NCBI GenBank assembly: GCA_934359185.1
Contig: CAKRLE010000008.1
Coordinates: 1-64,000, forward strand
Reading direction: 5' to 3'
Source of the DNA: an uncultured Lachnospira sp.
GTDB lineage: Bacteria > Bacillota > Clostridia > Lachnospirales > Lachnospiraceae
Length of the DNA stretch: 64,000 nucleotides
The first letter of the stretch is position 1; each line of letters starts with the position of its first letter. Under the pieces are notes generated by a model. That model did no database searches. It worked only from the letters and a program-made list of their open reading frames with translations, and had not been told where the DNA came from. Shown here one piece after another: positions 54,137-63,918 of this stretch. A program made the translations under genes and the position numbers.

Positions 54137-55045
54137 TTATCTTCTGCCGTTTAGCTCTTCCAGAAATGCTTTCTGATTCTTAAAAAAAGGATATTCATGT
54201 GCTGCTGTGTTTCTTTTCATTTCCATATAGTTACCATAACCCTGTGTAAGCACTTTATCATACTCGCGCGGAACTGCAATATCCATATCTTCGAATTTTT
54301 TATCAAATGATTCTGCAAACCATTCCTTATCGTATATTAAGTTAGGATATCCAGATACATATTCAGACATGTAGACCAGCTTGTCACTTTCTTCATCTGT
54401 AAACATTGCTGCTATGCTGTCAGCAAGTCTCCACAACTGTCCTCTGATTGTATTATTACGCACAATGCTTACATTGCACATGTCCTCAACATCATGCAGA
54501 TATTGTTCAAGCTGTCCATTTGCTGTTATCTCGTCAAGTCTATGTGCAAGGTCATATACAGCTGTATACATTGCTCTCTGCATTGAAGCCATCTCTTCAT
54601 CTCTAGGGACATAGTCAAGCACAAATATATCTATTCCCACTACATAAGGACATTGGTAGAATTTTTTCTGAACATCAACTGGTACTGGAACTTCTGTATA
54701 ATTAGATACACTTGTAAACACCTTTCTTCTGTCATTATTGACATAACAACTGTTAATGATATAATCTGGATTATTTTCTTTCTTCAAAGCTGATAACAAT
54801 TTCATATAATCAGTTCTTTTTAAAGATATATCTATATCATCATCCCATGGAATAAACCCATCATGTCTTATCGCTCCAAGAAGTGTTCCAAAGTCGGCAA
54901 AATACTGGATATCATATTTATTACATACTTCTATTATATATGACAGTATCTTCATTTCGGCAGCCCATACATGCTTCATCTCTGCACTGACTGTAAATCC
55001 GCAACGCACTTCTTCTTTGAAAAATTCATCTTTTAACTTTATCAT
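54137..55045 (-). CDS. LicD-family phosphotransferase (second copy)
   Basis: A 302-residue LicD protein with FADFGTLLGAIRHDGFI and PWDDDIDISLKRTDY, the two-aspartate-cluster metal site, and VGIDIFVLDYVPRDEE downstream. It differs clearly from the copy at 48071, so it may transfer a different group or act on a different acceptor. It is the first gene of this minus-strand run; the 220-nt gap upstream holds divergent promoters for it and for the GT-D gene. Confidence 0.9.
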   Translation of the reverse strand: MIKLKDEFFKEEVRCGFTVSAEMKHVWAAEMKILSYIIEVCNKYDIQYFADFGTLLGAIRHDGFIPWDDDIDISLKRTDYMKLLSALKKENNPDYIINSCYVNNDRRKVFTSVSNYTEVPVPVDVQKKFYQCPYVVGIDIFVLDYVPRDEEMASMQRAMYTAVYDLAHRLDEITANGQLEQYLHDVEDMCNVSIVRNNTIRGQLWRLADSIAAMFTDEESDKLVYMSEYVSGYPNLIYDKEWFAESFDKKFEDMDIAVPREYDKVLTQGYGNYMEMKRNTAAHEYPFFKNQKAFLEELNGRR

Positions 55046-55264
55046 TTCTTTCCCCTGCTATATTTGGTTAAGTCATTTAGTTTTTTAATTTATTTTACTA
55101 AGTGATTTGCAAGATTTCAATAATTTTATCTGGCTGTTACATAGCATCTTGTTTCATAAATAAATATGAACTATTATTTTCATTAATCTTTTAATGTGCT
55201 ATTATAAGATAATGTAAATATCAGATATTACAAAAACTACACGTTGTATGAGGAGTTATAATTA

Positions 55265-56290
55265 ATGGAAAATTACGATGCTGAAATTCAAAGACTTAAT
55301 GAATCTATTGTTAATATATTCCGCAATGAAAAGGATCTGATAGAACACGTTAATGCGATTATTGAACAGCTCTCAATTAACCGCGCTGAATCCCAGAATG
55401 CTTTAATATATGCACGAAATTTAAAATACGAGCTTAATGATCCGCGTAACCAATTCTGTTCACACTATTTTTACCCTGATATCAGATCTTCTGACGAAAC
55501 TCTTAATGAACTGATATACAACAGGCGGTCTATTGCAAGATTTGGGGATGGTGAATTTTCTATCATTTTCAATCATCAAAGGCAACCTTTCCAGGACTAT
55601 GACTCTGGTCTCGCAAAGCGTCTTTTTAATATTATACAGGACACGAGTGACAGAATATTAATTGCTATCGCTGATAATTATGGTTCTCTCGACAGATATA
55701 ATGAAGAATCTGCTAACGGAATCCGAATGTATATGTCTGATGAAACACGTTCCGAACATGCTTCTGTCCTAAATCCTGACTTCACATATTATAATGCATA
55801 TGTTACAAGACCATATATAATATATGCTGATAATCACACAGATGCACCACGCAGACGTTTTGAACGCTGGAAACAATTATGGAATAACAGAAACATTGTC
55901 ATTGTAGAAGGTTCACAGTCACGTCTTGGAGTAGGCAATGATTTATTCTGCAACTGTAATTCAATCAGGCGTATTCTTGCTCCTGCAACCAATTCATACA
56001 GCAGATATGATGACCTGTTAAATGCCACGTTAACTAATGTTTCTACTGATGACATTATTCTCATTGCGCTGGGTCCCTGTGCAGGAGTTCTTGCTTATGA
56101 CCTGGCATGTGAAGGATTTCAGGCAATTGACATTGGACATCTTGACCTTGAATATGAATGGTTTCTGGCTGGAAAAGGAGTCCGTGTTCCTGTTCCACAC
56201 AAATATAATAACGAATATCCTGGTGATGAAACAGCCCAGCCCATTTATGACACTGCATATGAATCACAAATCATTGCAAGATTTGACTGA
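55265..56290 (+). CDS. GT-D fold glycosyltransferase
   Basis: A 341-residue protein on the opposite strand to the rest of the locus. A coiled N-terminus (about 1-60) precedes the GT-D catalytic domain (formerly DUF1792): ARFGDGEFSII (FGDGE at 93-97, the metal/nucleotide motif), IVIVEGSQSRLGVGN and IILIALGPCAGVLAYDL. GT-D enzymes add a glucosyl residue in serine-rich adhesin glycosylation in streptococci. Together with the Gtf3-like enzyme at 34248 this suggests an O-glycan, but no adhesin gene is in the window. GGAGTT precedes the ATG. Confidence 0.88.
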   Translation: MENYDAEIQRLNESIVNIFRNEKDLIEHVNAIIEQLSINRAESQNALIYARNLKYELNDPRNQFCSHYFYPDIRSSDETLNELIYNRRSIARFGDGEFSIIFNHQRQPFQDYDSGLAKRLFNIIQDTSDRILIAIADNYGSLDRYNEESANGIRMYMSDETRSEHASVLNPDFTYYNAYVTRPYIIYADNHTDAPRRRFERWKQLWNNRNIVIVEGSQSRLGVGNDLFCNCNSIRRILAPATNSYSRYDDLLNATLTNVSTDDIILIALGPCAGVLAYDLACEGFQAIDIGHLDLEYEWFLAGKGVRVPVPHKYNNEYPGDETAQPIYDTAYESQIIARFD

Positions 56291-56608
56291 AGTACCATTA
56301 ATGTCTGACACCGATGGTTTAAAAAATGGGGAAAGAACAACATTTCTTTTCCCTTTTCCCCACTTCACATAATTTATTTCCCACTTATTCAATTCAATTT
56401 ACTTACACATTCCACGTCTTTTTCTTACAGCATAATACATCTCATATTCCATTGCCATAACCTTTTCAAGAGGTATAGGGAGACTGATATAATAAAACAC
56501 CTGCTTACATTTGAGGAGATTTCTGAGATATCTAATGCTATTGGAATCATGATGTCAGCTCAAAGTGGGAATTTATGAGAAAGCTTTATTCCACTGAATC
56601 TCATATGA
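56291..56608. other. Intergenic stretch with a possible gene remnant
   Basis: No intact gene. On the minus strand, one frame from about 56550 to the stop at 56399 reads like coding sequence (IRYLRNLLKCKQVFYYISLP, then MAMEYEMYYAVRKRRGMCK) but has no usable start: a stop lies a few codons upstream. It may be the worn tail of a lost gene. I could not assign it to a family. Confidence 0.3.
56321..56361 (-). terminator. Terminator-like hairpin for minus-strand transcripts
   Basis: GGGGAAA (56328-56334) pairs with TTTCCCC (56355-56361). On the minus strand it is followed by ATTTTTTAAA. It can stop transcripts of the nuclease-like gene before they run antisense through the GT-D gene. Confidence 0.6.
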
Positions 56609-57370
56609 TTAGATAAAATACTCATTGATTATCGAATTTAGAACTTTAATATCTAATGGTTCTTTATGTGTTTCTGTAGTTATCAAAAGATTTTTTCCTA
56701 TAACAAGACCCTGTTTCTGCATTTTTCTGATACGTCTATGTGCATTTTCAAGATATTCAGGGTTATCTAACATTCCTAAGTGTTCAAGATAATACTCTTT
56801 TCTGGTTCTTTTATTTAATATTAAAAAATCTGGATATATAATTATACCAGACTGCAATTTTAAGGGGTATTCATACTTATAAGGTACACCATTTTTCTCT
56901 AATGTATCGGCTATTATTTTTTCTGATTTAGATCTTACCTTTTCACCATTATTAGTAATAATCTCTGGCATGTTTTCATCTATACCCTTTGTATGATATA
57001 TCTCTTCTTTCCACTTTTTAGCATACTCCTCATCTGATATATATGTTGGTTTGACTAATAACTTTTCTCCAGCTGTCATATCAGAATAACACTCATATAA
57101 TGTTGGACTTTTTTCCATATATTGTACTAATTTATCCAATGCATGCACATGATTCTTTATTACAGCCATAAGCTTATTTTCATATTCTTTTTGTGCCAAT
57201 TGCACTACCAAAGCTCTTTCATCACTTTTTATATACTTTCTTTTTCCATCTTTTATTAAGAAATATTGTATTGTGCCATTGCTGGTTCCTGTTGTTAATT
57301 TGCCGTCTGGATACTTAACAGATCTGGCATTTAATGCTTTTAGTGCATTCTTTAATTCTAAGCTTTCACC
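56609..57370 (-). CDS. PD-(D/E)XK-nuclease-like protein, 5' end possibly damaged
   Basis: Read from a GTG at 57370 (MKALELKNALKALNARSVKY, 253 residues). The N-terminal part has the pattern YPDGKLTTGTSNGTIQYFL, then KSDERALVVQLAQKEYENKL. The C-terminal part has VRSKSEKIIADTLEKNGVPY, YPDFLILN and YYLEHLGMLDNPEYLENAHR, which fit the E...D...(E/Q)xK layout of a PD-(D/E)XK nuclease fold. A much stronger ribosome site (AGGAGGG at 57414-57420) lies 44 nt further upstream, but the frame behind it is shifted and lacks a canonical start. This suggests a truncated or frameshifted gene. Confidence 0.65.
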   Translation of the reverse strand, partial: GESLELKNALKALNARSVKYPDGKLTTGTSNGTIQYFLIKDGKRKYIKSDERALVVQLAQKEYENKLMAVIKNHVHALDKLVQYMEKSPTLYECYSDMTAGEKLLVKPTYISDEEYAKKWKEEIYHTKGIDENMPEIITNNGEKVRSKSEKIIADTLEKNGVPYKYEYPLKLQSGIIIYPDFLILNKRTRKEYYLEHLGMLDNPEYLENAHRRIRKMQKQGLVIGKNLLITTETHKEPLDIKVLNSIINEYFI

Positions 57371-57947
57371 TCTTAATGTCCTTATTAATTCTTCTTCTCT
57401 TATAATCTTAATCCCTCCTTCTTTTCATCATCTATCCGCGTATTTACTCATTATTTTCCCCTTATATGCATATAGCACGTATATTTTCTATATGCTTACA
57501 GCAGAATTACTTATTGTCTTTATTATTTTTCTATATCGCACGTAAATTTACTGCTTAATTACATTAATCACGACTACTCTGGTGCTCTCGGACAGTACAT
57601 ATTACTTATATTTTCATTACTTTATATATATTACAAGTAGTACTTCTGTTTTCTCATCCATTAATTACTTACTAATTGCTAATTCGTGTGATTTATAAGT
57701 AAACCTCTCATTATATACTTACCAATTTACTAACCACATTGCAAATTATATGGATTTGCAAGTAAGCCTGACACAATTATCACATTGAGCTACTTCCTAC
57801 TCCGCAAAAATCAATATTAATAAGTACGCGCTTTCCATTTTTAATATTAATTTACTTGCAAATTCACAATAATAGACTTTACACATATAACATCAAAATT
57901 AATTTGCACATATATATCGTATTGCTATACATTATCTGTCAGAAAAA
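57371..57947. other. AT-rich intergenic region between the nuclease-like gene and tuf
   Basis: About 575 nt, very AT-rich, without a credible gene or RNA. It contains a small hairpin GCATATAG/CTATATGC (57469-57476/57489-57496) and a 12-bp inverted repeat ATTTGCAAGTAA/TTACTTGCAAAT with arms 57754-57765 and 57852-57863. Several loose copies of TTACTNNNAAAT-like words recur. It could be a former insertion junction or a decayed regulatory region; nothing decisive is visible. Confidence 0.45.
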
Positions 57948-57970
57948 CCCGGAAGGCAATGCCTTCCGGG
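57948..57970 (-). terminator. Terminator of the str operon, behind tuf
   Basis: A perfect 10-bp GC-rich stem CCCGGAAGGC / GCCTTCCGGG with a 3-nt loop, followed on the minus strand by TTTTTCTG. It begins 26 nt after the tuf stop codon and separates the str operon from everything downstream. Confidence 0.95.
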
Positions 57971-57996
57971 AAATATTAGATTAATATAAGATTATA

Positions 57997-59190
57997 TTAC
58001 TCAATGATTGTAGCAACAGCACCAGAACCAACTGTTCTACCACCCTCACGGATAGCGAAACGAAGACCCTGCTCCATAGCTACTCTATGGATAAGCTCAA
58101 CTGTCATCTCTACGTTATCACCAGGCATGCACATCTCTGTACCAGCTGGAAGCTCACAAACACCAGTAACATCAGTTGTTCTGAAGTAGAACTGTGGTCT
58201 GTAGTTGTTGAAGAATGGTGTATGACGACCACCCTCGTCCTTTGTTAATACGTAAACCTGAGCTGTAAACTTCTTGTGTGGTGTAACTGAACCTGGCTTA
58301 CAAAGAACCTGACCTCTTTCGATCTCGTCTCTCTGAACACCTCTAAGAAGAGCACCAATGTTATCACCAGGCATAGCCTCGTCAAGGAGCTTTCTGAACA
58401 TCTCGATACCAGTTACAACTACCTTACGGATCTCTTCTGTGATACCAACGATCTCAACTTCCTCGTTAACCTTAAGGACACCTCTCTCTACTCTACCAGT
58501 AGCAACTGTACCACGTCCTGTGATAGAGAATACGTCCTCTACAGGCATAAGGAATGGCTTATCTGTATCTCTCTCTGGATCTGGAACATACTCATCAATA
58601 GTATGCATAAGCTCAAGGATCTTATCACCCCATTCGCTGTTAGGATCTTCAAGTGCCTTAAGAGCTGAACCCTGGATAATTGGTGTATCATCTCCTGGGA
58701 AACCATACTCGTTAAGAAGCTCTCTGATCTCCATATCTACGAGCTCAAGAAGCTCTGGATCATCAACCATATCACACTTATTCATAAATACTACAACGTA
58801 AGGAACGCCAACCTGACGAGCAAGAAGGATATGCTCTCTTGTCTGAGCCATAACACCATCAGTAGCAGCAACAACAAGGATAGCTGCATCCATCTGAGCT
58901 GCACCAGTAATCATGTTCTTAACGTAGTCAGCATGACCTGGGCAGTCAACGTGTGCGTAATGTCTCTTCTCTGTCTCATACTCAACGTGAGCTGTAGAGA
59001 TTGTGATACCTCTTTCTCTTTCCTCTGGAGCCTTATCGATGTTCTCGAAAGCTACAGCCTCACCTGTACCAAGTCTCTCATGAAGAGTCTTTGTGATAGC
59101 AGCTGTTAATGTTGTCTTACCGTGGTCAACGTGTCCGATTGTACCAATATTACAATGTGGTTTTGTTCTCTCAAATTTAGCCTTTGCCAT
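57997..59190 (-). CDS. tuf: Elongation factor Tu
   Basis: The 397-residue GTPase delivers aminoacyl-tRNA to the ribosome. G1 [10 protein letters not shown]2 RGITI, G3 DCPGHADY and G4 NKCDMVDD are all intact, and domains 2 and 3 are complete up to the C-terminal VATIIE. Length and sequence are standard. The distance to fusA is 105 nt with no separate promoter seen, so it is probably the last gene of the str transcript. Confidence 0.98.
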   Translation of the reverse strand: MAKAKFERTKPHCNIGTIGHVDHGKTTLTAAITKTLHERLGTGEAVAFENIDKAPEERERGITISTAHVEYETEKRHYAHVDCPGHADYVKNMITGAAQMDAAILVVAATDGVMAQTREHILLARQVGVPYVVVFMNKCDMVDDPELLELVDMEIRELLNEYGFPGDDTPIIQGSALKALEDPNSEWGDKILELMHTIDEYVPDPERDTDKPFLMPVEDVFSITGRGTVATGRVERGVLKVNEEVEIVGITEEIRKVVVTGIEMFRKLLDEAMPGDNIGALLRGVQRDEIERGQVLCKPGSVTPHKKFTAQVYVLTKDEGGRHTPFFNNYRPQFYFRTTDVTGVCELPAGTEMCMPGDNVEMTVELIHRVAMEQGLRFAIREGGRTVGSGAVATIIE

Positions 59191-59295
59191 TGTTTAAAAT
59201 CCTCCTTAAAATATATATTTAGGTTTTTTCATAGCTGATAACAATTATATTGTATTTCACAATATTTTTCAACTATAAATTTTATTTACTTATAA

Positions 59296-61413
59296 TTACT
59301 TAGCTCTTGATGCGATAACCTTATCCTGAACTGACTTAGGAGCCTGCTCATACTTATCGAAGAACATTGAGTAGTTACCACGACCCTGTGTCTTAGAACG
59401 AAGGTCTGTAGCATATCCGAACATCTCTGCAAGTGGAACGAAAGCCTTAACCATCTTACCACCACTGATGTCTTCCATACCCTCAATACGTCCTCTACGA
59501 GAGTTAATATCACCGATTACATCACCCATGTATTCCTCAGGCATTGTAACCTCAACCTTCATAACTGGCTCTAATAAAGCTGGGCTTGCCTTAGCCATAG
59601 CATCTTTGAATGCCATAGAACCAGCGATATGGAATGCCATTTCTGAAGAATCGACTTCATGATATGAACCATCATAAACTGTTGCCTTAACACCAAGTAC
59701 TGGGAATCCAGCAAGGATACCAGCCTGTGAAGCCTCTTCAATACCTTCGCCAACAGCTGGGATGTATTCCTTAGGAATAGCACCACCGACAACCTCTGAC
59801 TCGAATATGAACTGCTGCTCACCATTAGGATCCATTGGCTCGAATTTAACTTTACAGTGACCATACTGACCACGACCACCTGACTGCTTAGCATACTTGC
59901 TATCAACGTCAACAGCCTTTGTAAAGCACTCTCTATAAGCAACCTGAGGTGCACCAACGTTAGCCTCTACCTTAAACTCACGAAGAAGTCTATCTACGAT
60001 AATATCAAGGTGAAGCTCACCCATACCTGCAATGATAGTCTGACCAGTTTCCTGATCTGTATGAGCACGGAATGTAGGATCTTCTTCAGCAAGCTTTGCT
60101 AAAGCTTCACCCATCTTACCCTGATCATTCTTAGTCTTAGGTTCGATAGCAAGCTCGATAACTGGCTCTGGGAACTCCATAGACTCTAAGATAACAGGAT
60201 GCTGTTCATCACAGATTGTATCACCAGTTACTGTAAACTTAAGACCTACAGCGGCTGCGATATCACCTGAATAAACCTTATCTATTTCTTTTCTGTTATT
60301 AGCATGCATCTGAAGGATACGACCAACTCTCTCCTTCTTATTCTTTGTAGAGTTAAGTACATATGAACCTGAGTTTAATGTACCTGCATAAACTCTGAAG
60401 AATGCTAACTTACCAACGAATGGGTCAGTCATAATCTTGAATGCTAATGCTGCGAATGGCTCGTCATCGGAAGACTTAACGAATACTTCGTTACCATCCT
60501 CATCAGTACCTGCGATATCTGGGATATCTGTAGGAGCTGGCATATATTCAATAACAGCATCAAGAAGCTTCTGAACGCCCTTATTCTTGTAAGCTGTACC
60601 ACAAAGACAAGGAATAGCATCACCTGCTATAGTTCCTTTTCTTAATGCTTTCTTTAATTCATCAACAGAGATATCTTCGCCTTCAAGATATTTCTCCATA
60701 AGATCCTCATCTAACTCAACACACTGCTCAACAAGCTTGCTGTGGTACTCTTCTGCCTGATCCTTTAAGTCAGCTGGAATCTCACCAACGGCAATATCGT
60801 CACCTTTATCGCCATTGAATATATAAGCCTGCATTTCGAATAAATCGATAATTCCCTGGAATGAATCTTCCTTACCAATAGGAATCTGTACAAGTACAGG
60901 ATTCTTGCCAAGCTTAGAAATAAGCTGATCACATGATCCAAAGAAATCAGCACCAAGCTTATCCATCTTGTTCATAAATGCCATACGTGGTACATTGTAC
61001 TTATCAGCCTGACGCCATACGTTCTCTGACTGAGGTTCAACACCATTCTGGGCATCGAATACACCTACAGCACCATCGAGTACTCTAAGTGAACGCTCAA
61101 CCTCAACTGTAAAGTCAACGTGACCTGGAGTATCAATAATGTTAATACGATATTCAGGCTTTGTCTTATCTGGCTTACCTTCTTTTTCAGGTGTCCAATG
61201 ACATGTTGTAGCAGCTGAAGTAATTGTGATACCTCTCTCCTGCTCCTGGGCCATCCAGTCCATAGTAGCAGTACCTTCATGAGTATCACCGATCTTGTGA
61301 TTAACACCAGTATAATAAAGAATACGCTCTGTTAATGTTGTCTTACCAGCATCAATATGAGCCATAATACCAATATTTCTGGTTCTCTCCAATGGATATT
61401 CTCTTCCAGCCAT
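59296..61413 (-). CDS. fusA: Elongation factor G
   Basis: The 705-residue translocase has the G domain with [24 protein letters not shown] and NKMDKLGAD, followed by domains II to V with the C-terminal [20 protein letters not shown] block. It matches the classical EF-G rather than the TetM-like or mitochondrial-type paralogues. It lies 24 nt downstream of rpsG. Confidence 0.98.
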   Translation of the reverse strand: MAGREYPLERTRNIGIMAHIDAGKTTLTERILYYTGVNHKIGDTHEGTATMDWMAQEQERGITITSAATTCHWTPEKEGKPDKTKPEYRINIIDTPGHVDFTVEVERSLRVLDGAVGVFDAQNGVEPQSENVWRQADKYNVPRMAFMNKMDKLGADFFGSCDQLISKLGKNPVLVQIPIGKEDSFQGIIDLFEMQAYIFNGDKGDDIAVGEIPADLKDQAEEYHSKLVEQCVELDEDLMEKYLEGEDISVDELKKALRKGTIAGDAIPCLCGTAYKNKGVQKLLDAVIEYMPAPTDIPDIAGTDEDGNEVFVKSSDDEPFAALAFKIMTDPFVGKLAFFRVYAGTLNSGSYVLNSTKNKKERVGRILQMHANNRKEIDKVYSGDIAAAVGLKFTVTGDTICDEQHPVILESMEFPEPVIELAIEPKTKNDQGKMGEALAKLAEEDPTFRAHTDQETGQTIIAGMGELHLDIIVDRLLREFKVEANVGAPQVAYRECFTKAVDVDSKYAKQSGGRGQYGHCKVKFEPMDPNGEQQFIFESEVVGGAIPKEYIPAVGEGIEEASQAGILAGFPVLGVKATVYDGSYHEVDSSEMAFHIAGSMAFKDAMAKASPALLEPVMKVEVTMPEEYMGDVIGDINSRRGRIEGMEDISGGKMVKAFVPLAEMFGYATDLRSKTQGRGNYSMFFDKYEQAPKSVQDKVIASRAK

Positions 61414-61437
61414 CGGTAATTCCTCCTATAATTATTA

Positions 61438-61908
61438 TTAGAATCTGTAATGTGCGAAAGCCTTATTAGCTTCTGCCATCTTATGCATATCTTCTTTCTT
61501 CTTTACTGATGCACCTGTGTTGTTAGCTGCATCAAGAATCTCATTAGCGAGTCTTTCTTCCATAGTCTTCTCGCCTCTTGCACGAGAGTATGCTGTCATC
61601 CAACGAAGTGCTAATGCCTGTCTTCTATCTGGCTTAACTTCGATAGGTACCTGATATGTGGCACCACCGATACGTCTAGCCTTAACCTCGAGAACTGGCA
61701 TAATGTTGTTCATAGCCTCCTCAAAAACTTCAAGAGCTGGTCTCTCAGTCTTCTCAGCTACCTTGTCAAACGCTCCGTATACAATCTTCTGTGCTACTCC
61801 TCTCTTACCATCAAGCATAATGTTGTTGATAAGCTTAGTAACCACCTTGTTATTGTAAATAGGATCTGCTAATACATCTCTCTTCTGAGTATGTCCTTTA
61901 CGTGGCAC
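61438..61908 (-). CDS. rpsG: 30S ribosomal protein S7
   Basis: The 156-residue S7 nucleates the head of the small subunit. N-terminus [19 protein letters not shown] and the blocks [16 protein letters not shown] and [16 protein letters not shown] are diagnostic. A 200-nt spacer to rpsL is longer than usual; it contains a small CCATTTAATGG stem but no clear S7-binding structure. Confidence 0.98.
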   Translation of the reverse strand: MPRKGHTQKRDVLADPIYNNKVVTKLINNIMLDGKRGVAQKIVYGAFDKVAEKTERPALEVFEEAMNNIMPVLEVKARRIGGATYQVPIEVKPDRRQALALRWMTAYSRARGEKTMEERLANEILDAANNTGASVKKKEDMHKMAEANKAFAHYRF

Positions 61909-62108
61909 GGTTCTTCCCTCCTTAATAATTTCATTAAATCATCGGTACTCACAAATATCTTACCTTTTTCCATTAAATGGGATAATCGGCTGTGTTTCGT
62001 GCTTAAAGTTTATATTAAACCTGCAACCTTGGTATTAATCCAACTCCGCACTGTTAAAATATTAATGTGAATATATATTATATTAACTTCCAAACAGCTA
62101 AATATTAA

Positions 62109-62528
62109 TTACTTAGCATCCTTTGGTCTCTTAGCACCGTACTTAGAACGGGCCTGTCTTCTCTTAGCTACACCTGCTGTATCAAGTGTACCTCTAACGA
62201 TATGATATCTTGTACCTGGTAAGTCCTTTACTCTACCACCTCTGATAAGAACAACGCTGTGCTCCTGAAGGTTGTGACCCTCACCTGGAATATATGATGT
62301 TACTTCGATACCGTTTGAAAGACGAACTCTGGCAATCTTTCTAAGAGCTGAGTTAGGCTTCTTAGGTGTTGCAGTCTTAACAGCTGTACAAACTCCTCTC
62401 TTCTGTGGAGCAGAGATATCTGTAGCCTTCTTCTGAAGTGAGTTGTAACCCTTCTGAAGAGCTGGTGCTGTTGACTTCTTAACAGTTGACTTTCTACCCT
62501 GTCTTACTAACTGGTTAAATGTAGGCAT
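62109..62528 (-). CDS. rpsL: 30S ribosomal protein S12
   Basis: S12 guards decoding accuracy. I use the ATG at 62528 ([16 protein letters not shown], 139 residues), preceded by GGGAGGTG; fourteen upstream codons are open but unsupported. The conserved streptomycin-linked segments [11 protein letters not shown] and [24 protein letters not shown] region are present; the lysine in KKPNSA is the wild-type residue associated with streptomycin sensitivity in other bacteria. Confidence 0.97.
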   Translation of the reverse strand: MPTFNQLVRQGRKSTVKKSTAPALQKGYNSLQKKATDISAPQKRGVCTAVKTATPKKPNSALRKIARVRLSNGIEVTSYIPGEGHNLQEHSVVLIRGGRVKDLPGTRYHIVRGTLDTAGVAKRRQARSKYGAKRPKDAK

Positions 62529-62633
62529 TCTTTTTTCACCTCCCGGAATTAGATTATATATGGGTTGCACGTTCAGTTATTCTGAACCTTTGCATTAAAT
62601 AAGCGGACAATCTTTGCCCGCCTATTAACACGC
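62529..62633 (-). promoter_or_regulatory. str operon leader with two hairpins
   Basis: The transcript leader can form GCGGGCAA/TTGTCCGC (62603-62610/62614-62621) and GTTCAG/CTGAAC (62571-62576/62582-62587) stems ahead of the GGGAGGTG ribosome site. No U-tract follows either stem. A regulatory role is possible but less striking than the S10 leader. Confidence 0.45.
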
Positions 62634-62639
62634 TTATTT

Positions 62640-62668
62640 ATTATATCTACTAAAAAAATTGTTGTCAA
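62640..62668 (-). promoter_or_regulatory. Consensus promoter of the str operon
   Basis: On the minus strand: TTGACA (62663-62668), 17-nt spacer, TATAAT (62640-62645), with an A/T-rich stretch directly upstream that could act as an UP element. Start expected near 62633. Confidence 0.9.
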
Positions 62669-62741
62669 GCATATAGCTAAAATATTTTAAAAATATTTTT
62701 TTAACTAAAATATACAAATCATCTTCTTTCTTATATTTATA

Positions 62742-63722
62742 TTAAAGAAGATGAGCCCTTAACTCCTCACCACTTAATGGACTCAGATAGGCAGGAGCAA
62801 TATCAAATACTGTCTTGCATCCTGTTGCGCCTTCCTTATGTAATCTGTTGATTGCACGTGCATACGCCACAATTACAGAGCCTGTGAATTCCGGATTAGA
62901 ATCAAGCTTTAAACTGTATTCAATAATATGCTTATTTTCCTTATTCCATCCTGTAACTCCACTACGGAATACAAATCCACCATGTGGAATGCCTTTATGC
63001 TTTTCATTAAACTCTTCCTCGCTGATAAAATGTACTGTTGTATCATAATCAGCAAAGTAGTTAGGCATTGTCTTTATTTCGCTTTCGATTTTAGCAAGGT
63101 CTGCCCCATCCTCTGCTACAACAAAGCACTCTCTTGTATGTTTCTGTCTTGTAGTAAGTTCTGGATTCTCACCCGCACGGACAGCTCTTAAAGCCTCTTC
63201 AACCGGAATTGTGTACTGTTTAGCATTCTTTACGCCTTTAATTCTGCGAATAGCATCAGAATGGCCCTGACTTACACCTTTTCCCCAGAATGTATAATCA
63301 TTTCCATCTGGAAGTATGCAGTTAGCATACAGTCTGTTTAGAGAGAACATACCCGGATCCCATCCTGCTGAAATAAGAGCTATATGTCCATTCTCCTTAG
63401 CTGCTGCATCAACTGCAGCAAAATGGCCTGGAATATTCGCATGCGTATCAAAACTGTCAATTACATTAAAATATTTTGCGTACTCAGGAGTCTGCTTAGG
63501 AAGGTCTGTCGCACTGCCTCCGCATATGATAAGAACATCAATCTCATCCTTGTGCGCCTCAATTTCATTAACACTATATACTGGAACGCCTTCTGTGAGA
63601 ATCTTCACACTTGATGGGTCACGTCTTGAAAATACTGCACTAAGTGTAATGTCACTATTCTGCTTTATTGCACACTCTACACCTCTTGCAAGATTTCCAT
63701 AGCCTAAAATACCTGCTTTCAT
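62742..63722 (-). CDS. ddh: meso-Diaminopimelate dehydrogenase
   Basis: The 326-residue NADPH enzyme converts tetrahydrodipicolinate directly to meso-diaminopimelate, the lysine and peptidoglycan precursor. The Rossmann start KAGILGYGNLARGVE, the DSFDTH block, SAGWDPGMFSLNR and WGKGVSQGHSDAIRRIKGV are diagnostic substrate-site segments. It bypasses the succinylase and acetylase branches. It is monocistronic and upstream of the str promoter. The likely promoter (TATAAA near 63770) lacks a good -35. Confidence 0.97.
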   Translation of the reverse strand: MKAGILGYGNLARGVECAIKQNSDITLSAVFSRRDPSSVKILTEGVPVYSVNEIEAHKDEIDVLIICGGSATDLPKQTPEYAKYFNVIDSFDTHANIPGHFAAVDAAAKENGHIALISAGWDPGMFSLNRLYANCILPDGNDYTFWGKGVSQGHSDAIRRIKGVKNAKQYTIPVEEALRAVRAGENPELTTRQKHTRECFVVAEDGADLAKIESEIKTMPNYFADYDTTVHFISEEEFNEKHKGIPHGGFVFRSGVTGWNKENKHIIEYSLKLDSNPEFTGSVIVAYARAINRLHKEGATGCKTVFDIAPAYLSPLSGEELRAHLL

Positions 63723-63858
63723 CTACATATCCTTCTTTCTGTCTAATAATTTAATCAACATTATTTTATACTTAAATCCTGTCTTATGCACTAATTTTTT
63801 TTAAATTTCTGATTATTTTCTTAATTAATTTAAGCTGTCAAATTCTCCGCACTAAAAT

Positions 63859-63889
63859 CCCCCAGCTTGCATCTGCTACAAACTGGGGG
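63859..63889 (-). terminator. Terminator of the gene at the right edge
   Basis: CCCCCAG (63859-63865) pairs with CTGGGGG (63883-63889), with a partial inner TTG/CAA stem, and is followed on the minus strand by ATTTTAG. It lies about 30 nt after the stop codon of the partial gene entering from the right. Confidence 0.7.
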
Positions 63890-63918
63890 ATAATTCTTAA
63901 TTAACCATATCTGATTAA

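Noticed and set aside
33221..56290. Prophage or integrative element carrying the glycan genes
   Set aside because: No integrase, transposase, relaxase, tRNA target or direct terminal repeats were found at either edge.
57371..57947. CRISPR array or origin-like repeats in the AT-rich gap
   Set aside because: The repeated words are short, degenerate and irregularly spaced; there is no direct-repeat/spacer pattern and no DnaA-box cluster.
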